NCBI GenBank assembly: GCA_017559385.1 | Contig: JAFYSK010000046.1 | Span: 1 to 64,000, forward strand | Direction: 5' to 3' | DNA length: 64,000 bases | Origin: Paludibacteraceae bacterium | Lineage (GTDB): Bacteria; Bacteroidota; Bacteroidia; Bacteroidales; Paludibacteraceae | In this document: piece by piece, positions 28,101 through 35,988 of the stretch | How the letters are laid out: each line of letters begins with the position of its first letter | Position numbering within the stretch: the first letter of the stretch is position 1 | Position numbers and translations under genes: made by a program | The notes under the pieces: generated by a model | The model's database searches: none | Told to the model about the DNA's origin: nothing | Seen by the model: the letters and a program-made list of their open reading frames with translations, nothing else

Positions 28101-28362
28101 TTTGTACTAATTGCGTTAGTACGATGTCTGACATAAATCCATTAGCTTCGATAATGACTTCTTCATCGATAGCTTCTAGATATGTAAATGAAAAACGACC
28201 TTCATCATTGGTGGTAGTAGAGTACCCTTGATTGGCCAATGTGATGGTGGCGCCTTCAATGGCTTGTTCTTCTGCTGTTACTACACGGCCAACCAATCTG
28301 GTTTGAGCACTAGCCCAAGTAGAGAAGGCAATGAGTACGGCAAATAAAATAGTATGTTTCAT
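25144..28362 (-). CDS. TonB-dependent receptor with carboxypeptidase-like N-domain
   Basis: Outer-membrane receptor of 1072 residues. A signal peptide (MKHTILFAVLIAFSTWASAQ) is followed by a carboxypeptidase-regulatory-like domain (LVGRVVTAEEQAIEGATITL, about 22-95), a plug region without a clear TonB box, and a large beta-barrel rich in aromatic strands. It ends YLNIQYKF with the terminal Phe typical of outer-membrane barrels. It does not look like a canonical SusC, and no SusD follows; instead a DUF5689 lipoprotein does. It would import an unknown large substrate with TonB-ExbBD energy. Confidence 0.88.
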   Translation of the reverse strand: MKHTILFAVLIAFSTWASAQTRLVGRVVTAEEQAIEGATITLANQGYSTTTNDEGRFSFTYLEAIDEEVIIEANGFMSDIVLTQLVQNQVTDLGDIILQADLLAEVKEEVLLNLNEMDLNDDEGKSQSVSSSASASQDVFNSTVSFAWSNARYRNRGYEQTYEQNYIQGLSFNSAERGQFNFSAMGGLNDATRYKEVVEGIEANNFSFGSVGQATNYLQSATNYAQGWKVGLAGTNRNYKGAARATYSSGLMENGWAFAAQLAWRYSPYIDVKGQIGEGITYSSIGYFLTAEKRWGDDMRLSLITFGAPTMRGQSAALTQETYDLTNQYNKTSWGHNNYNPYWGYQDGKMRNSRIVHSYDPTAIASFDWKINEENHLKVAAGYHYSFYSNSALTFYNAPDPRPDYYRNLPSALWDGQIDKNGNFIYQDANGKPLGNGGTINGSYVGPSINDDTYQAMVDLWTSRDNKATQIDWDALYAANYANNVNNPDGSARYIIERRHNDIQEAVANANYRNTSIEHLTTTVGLELKASQGIHYKSVDDLLGGNQWIDVDPFAERDIKELATNIGLTQADIENVKQNDLRNPNAVIGKNGRFGYDYRINMMNAKLWAQNEWSWNALDLYYALQVSYSSMQRTTDMLNGRAWYLAKLNPNNAWYYLADNADAVLNGQAVPERMVGYTHHFIDPAFKAGINYKVDGRNQIKLNAIAETKAPLARDAYISPRVHDRAVANIYRHDYARYYAGIYGTSALEEYFGASQKIVGGDLTYSFNYPLVRGRVTAFYTQFWNGTELNGYYDDESRTFVNQSLTGINRRHAGVEAAAAVKLGLYFTLTGALSIGDYRYTSNAMAITSAENGMALAENANGPIYELRDSVLLKGLRVATGPQLNSSLKLSFFHPDMWFADITVNYFDWSYLDYAPARRMKGLFTGTRADGSAVNGWYGDQYTNAIEKDANGDVIYDVNGVPTLKYPYSIMSQQESLTSSNPLHRFLVDVSVGKLIYLKDRQSISINLTVNNLLNNTHFKTGGYQQARLPRQTRQGVDDNKNSVISPNAWKFPSKYYYAWGTNFYLNIQYKF

Positions 28363-28399
28363 ATTTTTAATGATTAAATGTTCGCCTTATATTTTCACC

Positions 28400-29797
28400 T
28401 TAAAACTCAGCAGTTTTAGGTGTGCGTGGGAATGGAATCACATCGCGGATATTTTGCATACCGGTCACGAATAACAATAGACGTTCAAAACCAAGTCCGA
28501 AACCCGCGTGAGGTGCAGCGCCAAAGCGGCGAGTATCTAGGTACCACCACATATCCTTCATAGGAATATCGCGGCGCTCAATCTCGCTGTTTAGTTTATC
28601 TAGGCTCTCCTCACGTACACTACCACCGATGATCTCACCAATTTGTGGGAAGAGTACGTCGGTACCTTGTACAGTCTTGTCATCTTCGTTGATTTTCATA
28701 TAGAATGCCTTGATATCCTTTGGATAATCGGACATGATAACTGGTTTATTGAAATGCTCCTCTACCAGGTAACGTTCGTGTTCAGAAGCCAAGTCATCGC
28801 CCCAGGTGCATGGGAACTCAAATTTCTTGCCATTCTTTACTGCTTCTTGCAGGATCTTAATACCCTCGGTGTAGGTGAGGCGTACAAAATCAGTGTTCAC
28901 CACAGATTCCAAACGTGCGATAAGGCCTTTGTCCACGAATTGGTTGAGAAACTCCAAATCATCCTTGCAGTGCTCCAATGCCCAGCGAACACAGTACTTG
29001 ATGAAATCTTCCTCGAGGTCCATGAGCTCATCTTTTTGGATGAATGCTACCTCTGGCTCAATCATCCAGAACTCTGCCAAGTGGCGAGGGGTGTTGCTGT
29101 TCTCTGCGCGGAAGGTTGGGCCAAAAGTATAAATCTTACCCAACGCCATGGCTGCCAACTCGCCCTCTAACTGACCAGATACGGTCAAACTAGTTTGCTT
29201 GCCAAAGAAGTCGTCTGAGTAATCAATCTTACCTTCATCATCTTTCTTGAGGTTGTAGAGGTTTTTGGTAGTTACTTGGAACATTTGTCCTGCACCCTCG
29301 CAGTCAGAAGCGGTGATGATAGGGGTGTGGAAGTAGAAGAAACCATGCTCGTGGAAGTAATTGTGGATAGCCATGGCCATATTGTGACGAATACGGAATA
29401 CAGCTCCAAAAGTATTGGTGCGTGGACGTAGGTGGGCAATTGTGCGCAAGTACTCCATGCTCAACCCTTTCTTTTGCAATGGATATTGCTCAGGATCTGC
29501 AGTACCATAAACTTCTAATTCAGTCAATTGTATCTCTACAGCTTGACCACTACCTTGACTAGCAACCAAGTGACCTGTTGCTGAGATACAAGAACCAGTT
29601 GTCACTGGTTTTAAGTTCTCTTCTGGGAATTGCGCCAAATCCACTACGATTTGGATATTTTTGATGGTAGAGCCGTCATTCAATGCAATAAAACTGACAT
29701 TTTTATTGCCACGACGACTACGCACCCATCCACGGACATTGATAAGTTGTCCTTCTCCTGCGCATTGCAGGGCATCAATAATTACTGTTCTTTCCAT
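28400..29797 (-). CDS. asnS: asparaginyl-tRNA synthetase
   Basis: Class II aminoacyl-tRNA synthetase charging tRNA-Asn, 465 residues, normal length. The N-terminal OB anticodon-binding domain ([20 protein letters not shown]) is followed by motif 1 ([20 protein letters not shown]), the flipping region with [20 protein letters not shown], motif 2 ([21 protein letters not shown]) and motif 3 ([20 protein letters not shown]). The [11 protein letters not shown] sequence distinguishes AsnRS from AspRS. It lies between dnaB and the TonB receptor on the minus strand. Confidence 0.96.
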   Translation of the reverse strand: MERTVIIDALQCAGEGQLINVRGWVRSRRGNKNVSFIALNDGSTIKNIQIVVDLAQFPEENLKPVTTGSCISATGHLVASQGSGQAVEIQLTELEVYGTADPEQYPLQKKGLSMEYLRTIAHLRPRTNTFGAVFRIRHNMAMAIHNYFHEHGFFYFHTPIITASDCEGAGQMFQVTTKNLYNLKKDDEGKIDYSDDFFGKQTSLTVSGQLEGELAAMALGKIYTFGPTFRAENSNTPRHLAEFWMIEPEVAFIQKDELMDLEEDFIKYCVRWALEHCKDDLEFLNQFVDKGLIARLESVVNTDFVRLTYTEGIKILQEAVKNGKKFEFPCTWGDDLASEHERYLVEEHFNKPVIMSDYPKDIKAFYMKINEDDKTVQGTDVLFPQIGEIIGGSVREESLDKLNSEIERRDIPMKDMWWYLDTRRFGAAPHAGFGLGFERLLLFVTGMQNIRDVIPFPRTPKTAEF

Positions 29798-29838
29798 TAT
29801 ATTTTTGTATTTTTTAGCTCGTAATATATAGTTATCTA

Positions 29839-29871
29839 CTCGGTATCTTCTCGGTATCTTCTTGATATTTT
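29839..29871. repeat. tandem repeat, 3 x 11 bp
   Basis: CTCGGTATCTT at 29839-29849 and 29850-29860, then CTTGATATTTT at 29861-29871, in the 78-nt gap between dnaB and asnS, ending just before the dnaB stop codon. Same unit length and copy number as the repeats at 11332, 40259 and 52064, but unrelated sequence. Confidence 0.85.
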
Positions 29872-29875
29872 CTTA

Positions 29876-31438
29876 CTATCCAAGAGGATTAGGATCAAAG
29901 TCATCAAAACGATCGTTATCCAATGATGCTCCATCTGCTTCGGCTGGTTGTATGTTCATTCGGCTTTGATGAGTGTTATATGATATGTTTGCATATAATT
30001 CATCATCTTGTTCATATGCGTCATTTTCGTTTTGGAAGCGTGTGTACTTACCAATGAAGCGTAACCATATTTCGTCGGTAGCACCATTACGGTGTTTTGC
30101 TACGATGATTTGTCCCAATCCGCGTAGGTCCTTGCCATTGCCATCATCGTATAATTTATAATACTCTGGACGGTGAATAAAGCATACCATATCAGCATCT
30201 TGCTCAATCGCTCCTGATTCACGCAAGTCTGATAGTAATGGTTTCTTACCATCTACCGTATTGTTGGATGAGTCGCGTTTTTCTACTGCACGACTCAACT
30301 GACTCAATGCAATGATTGGTATATCCAATTCTTTGGCCAGTCCCTTTAAGTTTCTTGAAATGATACTAACCTCTTGCTCACGGCTACCAAAATTAAAACC
30401 GTTGGCATTCATCAACTGTAGATAGTCAATGATGATCAATTCTATTTTCTTTTCGCGAACTAACTTACGTGCTTTGCTTCGCAGTTCAGTAATACTCAAA
30501 CCAGGCGTATCATCTACATAAATAGGGGTATTATGTAGCAACTTGATGCGGCTTTCTAGTTTTGCCCATTCAGATGGAGACAATCTACCATTTCGAATCT
30601 TATTACCCTCAATCTCGCAGACATTCATGATCAAACGATTGACCAATTGCACATTCGACATCTCCAGAGAGAATATCGCCACAGGTATTTGAAAATCTAC
30701 AGCAATATTCTTTGCCATAGATAGCACGAATGCCGTTTTACCCATGGCTGGACGAGCAGCAATGATAACGAGATCAGATTTTTGCCATCCAGATGTGATT
30801 TTATCTAGTTCTGTAAATCCGCTAGGAATACCTGAGATGTTGCCATCATTTTGCGAAGCAGCACGCATGCGTGCAAATGCCTCTGTTATCACAGGGTCAA
30901 TACTAGTCACTTCGCGTTTTTGCGAGCGTTGCGATATCTCAAAAATACGTCCTTCTGCTTCTTGAATTAGCTCATCTACATCTTGTGTCTCGTCATAACC
31001 TTTCTCTTCTATCTGGCAAGCCACTGTGATCAAATCACGAGCTGTAGCTTTTTGGGCTACAATTTGTGCATGATAACGCAAGTGGGCTGCTGATGCTACT
31101 CGACGAGTTAAATCACTCAAGAATACCACTCCTCCTGCTTCCTCCAATAACCCCATCGTTTTTAGTTGCTGGGCTACGGAAAGTACATCTATTGGATTAT
31201 CATTGTTAGATAATGTGCGAATAGCTTCATAGATATAGCGATGCTTGGCTGCGTAGAATGATTCTGGACGCAACAAGTCTGCCACTATACCATAGGCTTC
31301 TTTTTCTATCATCAATGCACCCAATACTGACTCTTCAAAGTCAAGAGCCTGTGGTGGGAGTTTACCAATTTCATTGGCACCTACAGTCACGATTGTAGGT
31401 GTAGTTTTCTTTTTACTATTTTTTGTTAAGGTCGCCAT
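29876..31438 (-). CDS. dnaB: replicative DNA helicase DnaB
   Basis: Hexameric 5'-3' helicase that unwinds the replication fork, 520 residues. The N-terminal primase-interacting domain (PPQALDFEESVLGALMIEKE, 28-125) is joined by a linker to the RecA-like core with Walker A ARPAMGKTA (228-236), FSLEMSNVQLVNRL, Walker B IIIDYLQLM, LSQLSRAVEKR and the arginine-finger region. The acidic tail (DDFDPNPLG) is common in Bacteroidota DnaB. No intein is present. Its first 23 nt overlap the end of meaB, which suggests translational coupling. Confidence 0.97.
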   Translation of the reverse strand: MATLTKNSKKKTTPTIVTVGANEIGKLPPQALDFEESVLGALMIEKEAYGIVADLLRPESFYAAKHRYIYEAIRTLSNNDNPIDVLSVAQQLKTMGLLEEAGGVVFLSDLTRRVASAAHLRYHAQIVAQKATARDLITVACQIEEKGYDETQDVDELIQEAEGRIFEISQRSQKREVTSIDPVITEAFARMRAASQNDGNISGIPSGFTELDKITSGWQKSDLVIIAARPAMGKTAFVLSMAKNIAVDFQIPVAIFSLEMSNVQLVNRLIMNVCEIEGNKIRNGRLSPSEWAKLESRIKLLHNTPIYVDDTPGLSITELRSKARKLVREKKIELIIIDYLQLMNANGFNFGSREQEVSIISRNLKGLAKELDIPIIALSQLSRAVEKRDSSNNTVDGKKPLLSDLRESGAIEQDADMVCFIHRPEYYKLYDDGNGKDLRGLGQIIVAKHRNGATDEIWLRFIGKYTRFQNENDAYEQDDELYANISYNTHQSRMNIQPAEADGASLDNDRFDDFDPNPLG

Positions 31439-32510
31439 ATTGTTTAAGTAATTCGTATGCTGCAGTAAAACTGCTCAATTCGTTGTTTAATACGCGGTTT
31501 TCAGTGGCGGTAATCAAGCCTTCCATCACTTCTGATTTGTAAAAACTATCTAGCAGATTTTGATTGATGGTTTCGTACATCCAATATTTAGCTTGTTGTG
31601 TGCGTAGATGTTGTAGATAACCGTTCTCGCGCGCGAACCCTATATATTGTTCTACCATATCCCAAACATCCATTATGCCATTTCCTTCGATAGCAGAGCA
31701 TGTCACGGCATATGGTTTCCAGCCTGATTCGGTAGGAGGGAAAAGCGACAATGCGTTCTTGAAGCTTACGCGTGCTGCTTCGGCTTTCTGTACATTTGAC
31801 CCGTCACACTTATTAATGGCAATACCATCGGCCATTTCCATGATTCCGCGTTTGATGCCTTGCAACTCATCACCAGTACCGGTCACTTGCAATAGTAAGA
31901 AAAAGTCCACCATTGAGTGTGCTGCAGTTTCTGACTGACCTACACCTACAGTCTCTACAATAATCGTATCAAAACCAGCAGCTTCGCATAGTACAATCGT
32001 TTCGCGTGTTTTTCGTGCTACACCACCTAAGCTACCTGCTGATGGGCTAGGACGAATAAAGGCATTATTCTCCACAGAGAGCTGATTCATACGTGTTTTA
32101 TCGCCTAGAATACTACCTTTGCTGCGCTCAGATGAAGGGTCAATAGCTAATACTGCTAATTTTTTGCCCATCTGACACAGACGAGTACCTATGGCTTCGA
32201 TAAATGTGGATTTGCCGGCACCGGGTACACCTGTGATACCCAAGCGAATGGAGTTGCCCGCATAGGGTAGGCATTTCTCTATTACTTGTTGGGCTATCAT
32301 CTGATCGCTTTGTAGGTTGCTTTCAATCAGTGTCACCGCTTGACTCAGCAATCGCATATCACCACGCAATATGCCTTCTACATATTCGTCAGCACTCAAA
32401 ACCTGTTTGCGACGACGGAAGGTGGCATATGGATTTACTGATGGCAAGTTTTCTACACCTGCGTTTACCGTCAAACCCTTGTATTCTTTATCGTTCTCTG
32501 GATGTATCAT
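31416..32510 (-). CDS. meaB: methylmalonyl-CoA mutase-associated GTPase MeaB
   Basis: G3E-family P-loop GTPase that protects and reloads adenosylcobalamin-dependent methylmalonyl-CoA mutase. Length 364. Walker A is GVPGAGKS (94-101); DPSSERSKGSILGDKTRM, the FDTIIVETVGVGQSE switch region and the NKCDG base-recognition motif are all present. The mutase genes are not in the window. Its 3' end overlaps dnaB by 23 nt, and it starts 18 nt after the DUF1573 gene. Confidence 0.94.
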   Translation of the reverse strand: MIHPENDKEYKGLTVNAGVENLPSVNPYATFRRRKQVLSADEYVEGILRGDMRLLSQAVTLIESNLQSDQMIAQQVIEKCLPYAGNSIRLGITGVPGAGKSTFIEAIGTRLCQMGKKLAVLAIDPSSERSKGSILGDKTRMNQLSVENNAFIRPSPSAGSLGGVARKTRETIVLCEAAGFDTIIVETVGVGQSETAAHSMVDFFLLLQVTGTGDELQGIKRGIMEMADGIAINKCDGSNVQKAEAARVSFKNALSLFPPTESGWKPYAVTCSAIEGNGIMDVWDMVEQYIGFARENGYLQHLRTQQAKYWMYETINQNLLDSFYKSEVMEGLITATENRVLNNELSSFTAAYELLKQYGDLNKK

Positions 32511-32528
32511 AACCTTTAAACTTTGTTC

Positions 32529-33599
32529 TTACTCCACAGTCCAACTAACTTTCACTTTGTGGATAGGCTTGTTTGGATCGTTAGTGATGATGGTGATTTC
32601 TCTAGAGTATTGTGCTGGTTTTGCGTCTACAGCATTAATTTCAAGGCGGATTTCACCAGATTTTCCACCTTTCACACTTTTAGGTGCTACTATATTGATT
32701 CTGTTATCATTGCTGTAAACACGATGAATCAACATTGGGTTAACACCTACATTCTTGATATGAATTTTGCTAGTTAACTTTTTACCTACAGCCACTTTGC
32801 CTGCATTGATTGTAGTCGTTGCCTCGATGATTGGAGCTTGTTGTCTTTCTGCTGCAGTCATCTTGCTGAAATCTTGCTTGACATCTGCCTTAAAGGTAAA
32901 TGCTTCTTTACTTGACTTATGTGCAGTTCCATTTACTACAAAAAATACTTTCGTCTCAATTGGTCCATATAGTGGGCACTCGTTGGTAGCCAAAGTCATT
33001 TGCAGTTTACCAGTCTCTTTTGCTTTTAATGTGGTTTGGCTGATATATGGCTTCCAATATACTTTATTGCTCTCAAAAATGATATCGACTTTGATATCTT
33101 TGTCGGTGGTGTTTGCATACTCAATTTCACCCATTTTGGTGCTACCCTTTAAAATTGAGCCCAAGTTTACTAGGTTTCTTTGCACGCTCAGTTCGCCTAC
33201 TTTATGCGCATAGGTTGGTTGAGCTGGTTTTGGAATTACCTCACCTTTGATATACAAGCGTACAGGCTCACTTGATGCATTGCTGGTAACGGTAATTGAC
33301 TTTTGGAAACGGCCAGGACGACCATTAGGGTTGTAGGTTACTGTAATCTCACCCGCCTCTCCTGGAGCAATAGGTTCTCTAGTCCATTTGGGTGTTGTAC
33401 AACCGCAACTAGCTTTTACATTTGTCAGCACCAAAGGAGTCATACCTTCGTTTTTACATACAAATGCGGTGGTTACTCGACCATCGGCTTCGTTGATTTT
33501 ACCGAAGTCATGTGTGGTCTTGTTAAATGTTATTACGGCCTCTTGTGCCATTGTTGCTACACTCATTAGAATAGCAACCATCATAAACATCTTTTTCAT
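32529..33599 (-). CDS. DUF1573 domain protein, exported
   Basis: Protein of 356 residues with a signal peptide (MKKMFMMVAILMSVATMAQE). A first DUF1573 domain (FNKTTHDFGKINEADGRVTT, ASCGCTTPKWTREPIAPGEA) is followed by two further immunoglobulin-like (ASH/MSP-type) repeats with GxPGxF and NVGVNPMLI segments. DUF1573 proteins are abundant in Bacteroidota and are presumed periplasmic or cell-surface proteins; no activity is established. The CGC motif is intact. The start codon directly follows a heptamer repeat array that also contains the stop of rel. Confidence 0.85.
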   Translation of the reverse strand: MKKMFMMVAILMSVATMAQEAVITFNKTTHDFGKINEADGRVTTAFVCKNEGMTPLVLTNVKASCGCTTPKWTREPIAPGEAGEITVTYNPNGRPGRFQKSITVTSNASSEPVRLYIKGEVIPKPAQPTYAHKVGELSVQRNLVNLGSILKGSTKMGEIEYANTTDKDIKVDIIFESNKVYWKPYISQTTLKAKETGKLQMTLATNECPLYGPIETKVFFVVNGTAHKSSKEAFTFKADVKQDFSKMTAAERQQAPIIEATTTINAGKVAVGKKLTSKIHIKNVGVNPMLIHRVYSNDNRINIVAPKSVKGGKSGEIRLEINAVDAKPAQYSREITIITNDPNKPIHKVKVSWTVE

Positions 33600-33604
33600 A
33601 TACT

Positions 33605-33632
33605 CATTTACTTTTAACTTTCAACATTCAAC
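33605..33632. repeat. heptamer array spanning the rel stop codon
   Basis: On the plus strand four 7-bp units run CATTTAC, TTTTAAC, TTTCAAC, ATTCAAC. On the minus strand they supply the last residues (LNVES) and the stop codon of rel, and end six bases before the start of the DUF1573 gene. Same unit family (GTTGAAT, GTTGAAA, GTAAATG) as in cinA and before the SDR at 49830. Confidence 0.75.
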
Positions 33633-35401
33633 TTCCCCTCAATCTCCACAACATTCACTGCAGTTACGCTCTCGATGGAGCGCAGTTTCATGCATATCTG
33701 GCTCACTACTTTTTGCTTAAAGATCACCAACTCTACATCGCAATGAAACATCTTACCTTTTGTTGTTACATGCAGGTCACGCATATTGGCCTTGTGGTCG
33801 CATATGATATTTAATATGCGCATCAGTACTCCAAACGAGTCCTCGCCACTTATGCGTATTCTAGCGATGCGTGCTTTAGCCTCTTTTTCTTGTTCTAAGA
33901 TGCTCAAAATGCCTCTACTTTTTCTAAAGTACTTCTTGATGCTATCTTTAGCTTTGGCTGTTACAGCTATTTCTAGCCATTCAGGTTCAGGCTGCTGTTT
34001 CTTCGAGGTTAATATTTCTACCTGATCACCACTCTGAAGTATATAACTTAGGGGTCTAGCCGTACGATTGACATTCGCTCCTATACAATGTTCACCCAAC
34101 TCTGAGTGCAATTGATAGGCCAAATCTAATACTGTTGCGCCTTGCGCTAGTGTGCGAATATCTCCCTTTGGAGTGAAGACAAATACTTCGTGCGAAAACA
34201 AATTCAGCGTAAAGGTGTCCAAAAATGCTATTGCGTCTGGATCAGGATTCGCTAATACATCTTTAATCTCTTTTAACCACTTGTCTAATCCGCCACCACT
34301 ACCTTCGCCTGTCTTGTAACGCCAATGTGCAGCCAAACCGTGTTCTGCCAACTCATGCATACGCTTGGTACGAATCTGCACCTCTATCCATTGACCATGA
34401 TTGCTCATAACGGTCACATGCAAGGCTTCGTAGCCATTCGCTTTAGGCATGGAAATCCAATCACGAATGCGCTCAGGGTGGGGACGATAGATCTCTGTGA
34501 TAGCAGAATATAGCATCCAACATTGGTCCTTTTCTGAGAACGAACTCTGTGGCTCAAACACTATGCGTGCAGCCAATAGATCATATATTTGCTCAAAAGG
34601 AACACCCTTCTTGGTCATCTTCTTGTAGATAGAATACACCGATTTTGTTCGTGAGAACATTTTGTATTCATATCCCATCATAGTCAACTTTCTATGAATA
34701 GGAGCAGCAAATTCTTCAAAATAACCTGCTTGCACCTCTTTTACTTGAACTAACTTCTGTTCTATTTCCGCATATAGTTCTGGATGCTCGTATTTAAAGC
34801 TCAAGTCCTCCAATTCCGTCTTTATCGGGAACAAACCTAATCGATGGGCCATTGGAGCATAGATATATTGAGTCTCTGCAGCTATCTTGCGCTGTTTTTC
34901 TGGGCGCTGAGCAGCCAAAGTACGCATGTTATGCAAGCGGTCAGCCAATTTGACTAGCATAACGCGGATATCATCCGACATGGTCAACATCAACTTGCGC
35001 ACATTTTCCGCTTGCTTCATTGCTTTGTCGGCAAATACACCTCCTGACAACTTGGTCAAACCCTCTACTATTGAAGCGATTTTTTTATCAAACATGCGCT
35101 CAATATCCTCTACCGTATAATCTGTGTCTTCCACCACATCGTGCAGTAAGGCTGCGCAGATACTTGTACTACCCAAACCTATCTCATTAACTACGATGCG
35201 AGCTACGGATAGTGGGTGCATCATATACGGCTCGCCCGACAACCTGCGCACACCATGGTGAGCAGACTTGGCTAGTTGATATGCACGAGTAATCAGTTCT
35301 ACGCGATTGCCATGCGGAGAACGAATATACTCACCTAGTAATGCTTGAAACTCTTGTTCCAGCATCGCCTCTTCTGCAGGTGTGAATTCGTTGGTTGTCA
35401 T
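33614..35401 (-). CDS. rel: RelA/SpoT (Rel) family (p)ppGpp synthetase/hydrolase, short form
   Basis: Stringent-response enzyme making and degrading (p)ppGpp. Residues 30-190 form the HD hydrolase (AHHGVRRLSGEPYMMHP, LLHDVVEDTD, KLADRLHNMRTL), 235-350 the synthetase (SRTKSVYSIYKKM, IYDLLAARIV, RIRDWISMPKANGYEALH, VQIRTKRMHELAEHGLAAHW), 403-465 the TGS domain and 513-590 an ACT domain. At 595 residues it is about 130 shorter than usual long RSH proteins (about 700-760): the ACT domain follows the TGS segment almost directly, and the helical and zinc-finger/conserved-cysteine regions are missing. The last residues come from a repeat. Both catalytic domains look intact. Confidence 0.92.
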   Translation of the reverse strand: MTTNEFTPAEEAMLEQEFQALLGEYIRSPHGNRVELITRAYQLAKSAHHGVRRLSGEPYMMHPLSVARIVVNEIGLGSTSICAALLHDVVEDTDYTVEDIERMFDKKIASIVEGLTKLSGGVFADKAMKQAENVRKLMLTMSDDIRVMLVKLADRLHNMRTLAAQRPEKQRKIAAETQYIYAPMAHRLGLFPIKTELEDLSFKYEHPELYAEIEQKLVQVKEVQAGYFEEFAAPIHRKLTMMGYEYKMFSRTKSVYSIYKKMTKKGVPFEQIYDLLAARIVFEPQSSFSEKDQCWMLYSAITEIYRPHPERIRDWISMPKANGYEALHVTVMSNHGQWIEVQIRTKRMHELAEHGLAAHWRYKTGEGSGGGLDKWLKEIKDVLANPDPDAIAFLDTFTLNLFSHEVFVFTPKGDIRTLAQGATVLDLAYQLHSELGEHCIGANVNRTARPLSYILQSGDQVEILTSKKQQPEPEWLEIAVTAKAKDSIKKYFRKSRGILSILEQEKEAKARIARIRISGEDSFGVLMRILNIICDHKANMRDLHVTTKGKMFHCDVELVIFKQKVVSQICMKLRSIESVTAVNVVEIEGKLNVES

Positions 35402-35479
35402 ATGATTAGCATTTATATTAAAACTTTTGTTTTAACCTATACTTGGTTTTTGCTTGTGTGTAGTACACGAATTAGCCCG

Positions 35480-35511
35480 CAAAATTAGTAAAAAAAAAGC
35501 ATATATGCAAA
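35480..35511 (-). promoter_or_regulatory. promoter of rel
   Basis: On the minus strand -33 TTTG (35508-35511) and -7 TAATTTTG (35480-35487) are exactly 20 nt apart, with a leader of about 75 nt. It is the only strong promoter seen for the long minus-strand run down to 18724. Confidence 0.8.
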
Positions 35512-35799
35512 CAAAATCTCGCTTATTTTTAAATTCGATAGATTTTATCTATCATTCACCCCTAAAACTTTGAAATAAGCGGCATGGTTACATGACGCTT
35601 TAAAAAACTCTAAAAACAATACTTTTGTTACGATTAAAACCTCTAAAGCTTTATTGTTATCTCATGTACACGCATACGCGCGGTTGTGTAAAAGGTATGC
35701 GCACGTTCTCGTATATGCCATTTATTTGCGTTTTAAGGCACTTTAGGGTGTGTCGTGAGGGGAGGCCGAAAATAAAAATTGCAAAAAAATACGCAAAAA

Positions 35800-35831
35800 T
35801 TTGGTGGAGTCAAAAAAAAGATGTAATTTTG
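35800..35831 (+). promoter_or_regulatory. promoter of gyrA
   Basis: -33 TTTG (35800-35803) and -7 TAATTTTG (35824-35831) with 20 nt spacing; the leader to gyrA is about 150 nt and contains a hairpin-bearing repeat. Confidence 0.8.
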
Positions 35832-35988
35832 CACCGTGGTTTCGTGCGCGCATTGGGGCGCGTGGGTTTTTTGGTGTGCTCACCATTGCGCGTACTATTC
35901 GAGTTTTAGACCCTTAAAACTCTTAAAGCCTCAACAACAGCGGTTCTACCGTGGCTAAAACTTTTAAAACTATTAAAACTAAAAATAA

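Larger units (their letters stand above)
35402..35988. promoter_or_regulatory. 587-nt divergent intergenic region rel / gyrA
   Basis: No convincing gene is present. The region holds the rel promoter (35480-35511, minus), the gyrA promoter (35800-35831, plus), a 7-bp inverted repeat CGCATAC/GTATGCG (35671-35677, 35695-35701) and, next to gyrA, TTAAAACT-type short repeats around a degenerate hairpin CGGT-TCT-ACCG (35941-35951) that matches the repeat cores seen at 41602 and 48017. The open frame at 35625-35909 overlaps the gyrA promoter, has odd composition and is not taken as a gene. Confidence 0.6.

Noticed and set aside
18724-28362. Starch-type polysaccharide utilisation locus
   Set aside because: Two GH13 lipoproteins and a TonB-dependent receptor lie in one run, but the receptor is paired with a DUF5689 protein, no SusD-like gene or SusR-type regulator is present, and DUF2851 and cvpA intervene.
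35625-35909. 94-codon plus-strand ORF in the rel-gyrA gap
   Set aside because: It spans the consensus gyrA promoter, has unusual residue composition (many Arg, Cys, Leu) and no plausible start context.
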